DNA from: Nitrospirota bacterium
GTDB lineage: Bacteria; Nitrospirota; Thermodesulfovibrionia; Thermodesulfovibrionales; JdFR-85
Length of the DNA stretch: 35,755 nt
Direction of reading: 5' to 3'
Assembly (NCBI GenBank): GCA_013152485.1
Contig: JAADGG010000002.1
Location: forward strand, 1-35,755
Position 1 is the stretch's first letter. Every line of letters starts with the position of its first letter. Of this stretch, positions 32,347 to 35,755 are shown piece by piece. A program made the translations under genes and the position numbers. The notes under the pieces were generated by a model. The model was not told where the DNA came from, did not search any database, and saw nothing but the letters and a program-made list of their open reading frames with translations.

Positions 32347-32377
32347 TTTTATCATAAACAGCGAGGTTTTTATCATA
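32347..32377. repeat. Direct repeat TTTTATCATA, 21 bp apart
   Basis: TTTTATCATA occurs at 32347-32356 and 32368-32377, two helical turns apart, in the divergent region between the trxB-like gene and the histidine kinase. Read on the minus strand each copy contains TATGAT, so they could be tandem -10 elements for the reductase gene or paired regulator sites. Confidence 0.4.
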
Positions 32378-32405
32378 CTGTGCCGACCAACGCCGGTCCT
32401 CCATG

Positions 32406-32414
32406 TGATATAAT
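32406..32414 (+). promoter_or_regulatory. Extended -10 promoter for the histidine kinase
   Basis: TGA followed by a perfect TATAAT (32409-32414), an extended -10 with no good -35. Predicted start near 32421, leader about 86 nt. Confidence 0.45.
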
Positions 32415-32506
32415 TGAGGGATCTGTTTCTCGATGTTGTTTCCGCCGGAAGCTGCAACCGATGACGACATGTTGCAGCGGTGTTAGGTTGACGGCACGTA
32501 CGGGTA

Positions 32507-34591
32507 ATGAAACTTCTGGTCAGCATACTATATCTGATAGCCTCACTGACGGTCTTGTCCCACGGGATCATAATCTATCAGAACGACCGGAAATCGAGTA
32601 TAAACAGAAGCCTTTTCCTCTTTTGCCTCGCATCTTTCTTCTGGCTCTTTTTCGCCTTTCTCGCAACCTATTCCGACAGCTACGACAGGTCGCTCATGTT
32701 CTACAGGATATGTTACGTCGGAGTGGTGTTCATCCCTTCGACATTCTACCACTTCGCACACGAGTTCGTAGGCAGAACGTCGGCCGGGAAAGTGACGTTC
32801 AGGTATGTCTTGTCAGCCTTCTTCGCCTTTACCGTCCTGGACGGCCGATACATGATAAGCGGCCTGTACTCATACCCCTGGGGGTTTTATCCTGCAGTGG
32901 CGAATCCGCTCCATGCCGTCTTTCTGCTCTTTTTCCTCCTCACGCTCTTGCCCACCCTGGTCCTTATATACAGGGAGATGAGGAGATCCGAGGTCACCTC
33001 CATACAGAGGATAAAGCTCAAGTATATATTCACGGGATTGGTGGTTGCGGCCTTTGCATCAATCGACTTCCTGGGCAACTACGGTATTCCCGTGATGCCG
33101 CTCGGATTCCTGTTCATGTCGCTCTTCACCTTCATACTCACTTATGCGACCATCAGGCACCAGCTGCTGGACATAAGGGTCGCATTTACGCGAGGGTTCC
33201 TGCTTTTCGTAACCGCCGTAGTCGTTACGGGTGTGCCGTTTCTTCTCGGCATGAAGCTTCTCGGCACCGGACTATGGGTGGTTCCGGTATCGGCAGCCCT
33301 CATACTTGCCGCCTCCGCGCCGCTTTTGTATATCTACCTTGGTGAACGCACCGAGAACCTGCTTCTGAAGCAGCAGAGACGTTACCAGCAGACCCTGCTG
33401 TATGCATCACACGGCATGCTGTACAAGAGGGACCTGAACGGTCTGCTAAAGTTTGTCGTTGTGTTGCTGACCATCGTTGCGAGGCTGAGATATGCAGCAA
33501 TCTATCTGCTGGATGAAGAGACGGGGTGTTTTGAACTGAAGGCGGAGAGACCCAGGGTTCCGGAGAAACCGGTAGTGCTCGACAGGTACAATCCCGTAGT
33601 CGTGAAGATATCGCGGAAAGAGATACTGAACAGGGACGAGCTCCTCAGCAGGCGCGAAGGGGGAATGCTGGTAGACGTCATGAACAGTCTCAATGCCACG
33701 ATCGTTATACCGTGCTGTACGAGGCGGGGGATCGTCGGGTTCCTCGCCTTTGGGAACAAGAGGTCGGGTCAGCACTTCACCTCCGACGAGATAGACACAT
33801 TCCTCACTCTCTCCAACCAGTTCGCCCTTGCAATAGAGAATGCACTCTACCTCAAGGATCTCGAGAAGGCCGGGTCCGAGCTCTTCCATGCCGCCAAGAT
33901 GTCATCGCTGGGAGCCATGGCTTCCGGACTGGGACATCAGATAAACAACCGACTGCATACGATCATGCTGGCCGTGGAATCACTCAAGATCGTCTACTCC
34001 GACACCTTCGATGAGAGGGGCAGGGAACTCATCGATTCCATAATGAACAACATAAAGCTGGCCGAGGATACGATCGAGAAGCTCAGGAAATACGCCAAGG
34101 CCTCCTCTGAAGGGGTTTCTCCCGTATCGTTGAGGGATGCCGTTGAAAGCGCTTTCGAGATGATGAGGATAAAGAGTTCGGGTTTCGGCAGAATAAGGCT
34201 CGAGGTCGATGTGGATGATTCCATCATGGTTCGGGGCAACCCCTCTCAGCTCAGGGAAGTCTTCTTCAACCTCTTAGACAATGCCGACAATGCCATACGG
34301 CAGTCTCTGCTGAAAGGCTCCGCCATAAAGCCGAAGATCTCGATACGGGCAAGGAGGATCGAAAAGGAGACGGTGGAGGTCGAGGTTGAAGACAACGGCA
34401 TAGGCATCAAAGAAGAAGACATAGACAAGCTGTTCGTCCCGTTTTATACCACAAAGGCGTCGTCTTTGCACGGCAGCGGCCTCGGTCTCTATATCGTGGA
34501 CAAGATAATCGAGCTGCACGGTGGATCGATACGGGTGGAATCGTTCGACGGCAGGGGAACGAAGTTCGTCATCAGGCTGAAAGGGGCCTGA
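32507..34591 (+). CDS. Membrane sensor histidine kinase (7TM-GAF-HisKA-HATPase, PrsK-like)
   Basis: A 694-residue kinase. The N-terminal third has about eight hydrophobic segments (residues 5-285), like the histidine-kinase N-terminal 7TM region. A GAF-like domain follows (about 310-450; ...LSNQFALAIENALYLKDL). The phosphoacceptor H477 is in GLGHQINNRL. ATPase boxes: N box NLLDNADNAI (about 587-596), G1 DNGIGIKEEDIDKLF, F box FVPFYTTK and G2 GSGLGLYIVDKI. This order resembles PrsK of the PEP-CTERM/exosortase systems, but no exosortase, PEP-CTERM protein or PrsR regulator is present. No partner regulator is adjacent. Ribosome site weak (TACGGG). Confidence 0.87.
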   Translation: MKLLVSILYLIASLTVLSHGIIIYQNDRKSSINRSLFLFCLASFFWLFFAFLATYSDSYDRSLMFYRICYVGVVFIPSTFYHFAHEFVGRTSAGKVTFRYVLSAFFAFTVLDGRYMISGLYSYPWGFYPAVANPLHAVFLLFFLLTLLPTLVLIYREMRRSEVTSIQRIKLKYIFTGLVVAAFASIDFLGNYGIPVMPLGFLFMSLFTFILTYATIRHQLLDIRVAFTRGFLLFVTAVVVTGVPFLLGMKLLGTGLWVVPVSAALILAASAPLLYIYLGERTENLLLKQQRRYQQTLLYASHGMLYKRDLNGLLKFVVVLLTIVARLRYAAIYLLDEETGCFELKAERPRVPEKPVVLDRYNPVVVKISRKEILNRDELLSRREGGMLVDVMNSLNATIVIPCCTRRGIVGFLAFGNKRSGQHFTSDEIDTFLTLSNQFALAIENALYLKDLEKAGSELFHAAKMSSLGAMASGLGHQINNRLHTIMLAVESLKIVYSDTFDERGRELIDSIMNNIKLAEDTIEKLRKYAKASSEGVSPVSLRDAVESAFEMMRIKSSGFGRIRLEVDVDDSIMVRGNPSQLREVFFNLLDNADNAIRQSLLKGSAIKPKISIRARRIEKETVEVEVEDNGIGIKEEDIDKLFVPFYTTKASSLHGSGLGLYIVDKIIELHGGSIRVESFDGRGTKFVIRLKGA

Positions 34592-34597
34592 ACGGGA

Positions 34598-35659
34598 TCA
34601 GAACCGTCTCAGAATGTTGTAGAAGGTATCCCTCTGGGCGGGACCGAATCCAGCCCGTCTTATGGCGTTTATTATATCGTCACGTGTAACCGTGTATGAA
34701 ACACCCGCCGCCTTGACCACGTTTTCCTCTATCATGGTTGAACCGAAATCATTTGCTCCGAATCGCAGGGAGACCTGGGCCATCTTCAGACCCTGCGTGA
34801 CCCATGATGCCTGGATGTTTCTTATATTGTCGAGATAGAGCCTTGAGAGGGCGAGGACCCTCAGGTAGTCGACGGCCGTGGCTGATGCGGTTGACGCTCC
34901 TCTCTGTTTTGCTATTTCGGTATTGCCGGGCTGGAAACTCCAGGGGATAAAGGCTGTGAATCCACCGGTCCGGTCCTGGAGCCTCCTTACTGCATCGAGA
35001 TGCTCGATTATGTCTTCATCTCCTTCAACAGAGCCGAACATCATGGTGGCAGTGCTCTTTATCCCTGCTTGATGGGCCACCTCCATGACCTCAAGCCACT
35101 CGGACGCCCTTATCTTTGCCGGACTCAGCACTTCTCTCACCCTGTCGGACAGGATTTCAGCCCCTCCACCGGGGATGGAATCGAGCCCGGCTTCCTTCAG
35201 GGTGAGCAGCGTTTCCCGGAGGGTCATCCCGGACTTTCGGGCGATGTAACTTATCTCTGGCGGTGAAAATCCGTGCACGTTGATACTGAACTCCCTCTTT
35301 ATGGCTCTGAGCATACCGGTATAGAAGGACAGATCCAGGTCCGGGTTGAGCCCTCCCTGCAGCAGTATCTGTGTGCCTCCCTGTTTAAGGGTCTCCCGTA
35401 TCTTTTCAAGGATCTGTTCCTCGCTCAAGACATAGGCTTCAGGGGAGCCCGGCGTCCTGTAGAATGCGCAGAACCTGCATCTGTTCAGACAGACATTGGT
35501 ATAGTTGATATTCCTGTCGACTATGAAGGTGACGAGCCCTTCCGGATGAAGGCCCTTCCTCATCCGGTCGGCCCTCCTTCCGAGCTCGAGGAGGTCGAGG
35601 TTTCTGAACATGTGCAATGCGGTCTCTCTGTCTATTCTCATCTCGTCCTTAACAGGCAT
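34598..35659 (-). CDS. mqnC: Cyclic dehypoxanthinyl futalosine synthase (radical SAM)
   Basis: A 353-residue radical SAM enzyme of the futalosine menaquinone pathway, which cyclises dehypoxanthinyl futalosine. The 4Fe-4S motif is C57-x3-C61-x2-C64 in VCLNRCRFCAFYR. MqnC rather than MqnE is supported by GTQILLQGGLNPDLDL, HGFSPPEISYIARKSG, PGGGAEILSDRVR, FTAFIPWSFQPGNT and ANDFGSTMIEENV. A second in-frame ATG seven codons in (35641) has AAGGA 4 nt upstream and may be the true start. It has a near-consensus promoter. It converges with the histidine kinase with only 6 nt between the stops. Other mqn genes are not in the window. Confidence 0.94.
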   Translation of the reverse strand: MPVKDEMRIDRETALHMFRNLDLLELGRRADRMRKGLHPEGLVTFIVDRNINYTNVCLNRCRFCAFYRTPGSPEAYVLSEEQILEKIRETLKQGGTQILLQGGLNPDLDLSFYTGMLRAIKREFSINVHGFSPPEISYIARKSGMTLRETLLTLKEAGLDSIPGGGAEILSDRVREVLSPAKIRASEWLEVMEVAHQAGIKSTATMMFGSVEGDEDIIEHLDAVRRLQDRTGGFTAFIPWSFQPGNTEIAKQRGASTASATAVDYLRVLALSRLYLDNIRNIQASWVTQGLKMAQVSLRFGANDFGSTMIEENVVKAAGVSYTVTRDDIINAIRRAGFGPAQRDTFYNILRRF

Positions 35660-35715
35660 GGTGTTCTTGAAACGGTGAGCCGGCTCCGCGAAAGATCAGG
35701 CCGTAAAGACCAAAT

Positions 35716-35745
35716 ATTATATTGTTAAACGCAGCGCGCCGTCAA
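35716..35745 (-). promoter_or_regulatory. Promoter for mqnC
   Basis: Minus strand: TTGACG (35745-35740), 18-bp spacer, TATAAT (35721-35716). Predicted start near 35709, leader about 50 nt. Confidence 0.68.
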
Positions 35746-35755
35746 TGCAACGCAT

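Noticed and set aside
1-35755. CRISPR arrays, insertion sequences, prophage
   Set aside because: No regular spacer repeats, transposase or phage genes seen on either strand.

Overview
This window looks like a chromosomal segment from a Gram-negative-type (diderm), GC-rich, probably anaerobic or microaerophilic bacterium. The diderm reading rests on an MlaE/F/D (MCE) lipid-transport operon, lipoproteins and a periplasmic lytic transglycosylase. RNase Y, futalosine-pathway menaquinone synthesis (MqnC), a Tat-exported split-Soret-type cytochrome and a PrsK-like 7TM histidine kinase together fit a Nitrospirota or 'deltaproteobacterial' lineage. That placement is inferred from gene content, not from a search. 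No phage, transposase, CRISPR array or clear genomic island is present; most genes are core or widely conserved.

Layout. 52-3743 (minus): rarA-rny-ymdB, a DNA repair/RNA decay cluster. 3744-4495: gene-free stretch with a 112-bp imperfect inverted-repeat element. 4496-11466 (plus): one long, tightly packed run, mobA-tatA-alr-mlaE-mlaF-mlaD, then a three-gene envelope cassette (PA2779-like small membrane protein, PA2778-like C39-type lipoprotein peptidase, TPR lipoprotein) and cobO. 11494-12018 (minus): scpB. 12435-14844 (plus): ino1 and a fused inositol-phosphate cytidylyltransferase/CDP-alcohol phosphotransferase, an inositol-phosphodiester module. 15035-15775 (minus): split-Soret-type cytochrome with a near-consensus promoter. 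16036-16112 (minus): tRNA-Arg(ACG). 16329-20561 (minus): valS, an unrecognised tail-anchored repeat protein, and nadC. 20850-21974 (minus): receiver-domain protein with an acidic linker and a helical tail. 22146-26082 (plus): larB-mutS-NYN nuclease. 26212-27528 (minus): ahcY. 28076-29254 (plus): ICMT-like methyltransferase-coaE. 29303-32298 (minus): trxB-like and slt. 32507-34591 (plus): orphan histidine kinase. 34598-35659 (minus): mqnC.

How the genes work together. The plus operon 4496-11466 is mainly about envelope building: Tat export, D-alanine for peptidoglycan, phospholipid transport, and an uncharacterised lipoprotein peptidase/TPR set. ino1 plus the fused enzyme would turn glucose-6-phosphate into inositol-1-phosphate, then CDP-inositol, then a di-inositol phosphate (a thermoprotective solute) or an inositol lipid. 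Several starts were moved from the ORF track on Shine-Dalgarno evidence (ipct, split-Soret cytochrome, ahcY, trxB) or on conserved N-termini (mutS, NYN).

The least-explained items are the exact 15-residue repeat protein between valS and nadC, the inositol fusion operon, the receiver protein with a polar-scaffold-like tail, the MCE protein with a beta-rich C-terminal domain, and the PA2779/PA2778/TPR cassette. All promoters, terminators and structured elements were read by eye and are candidates only.
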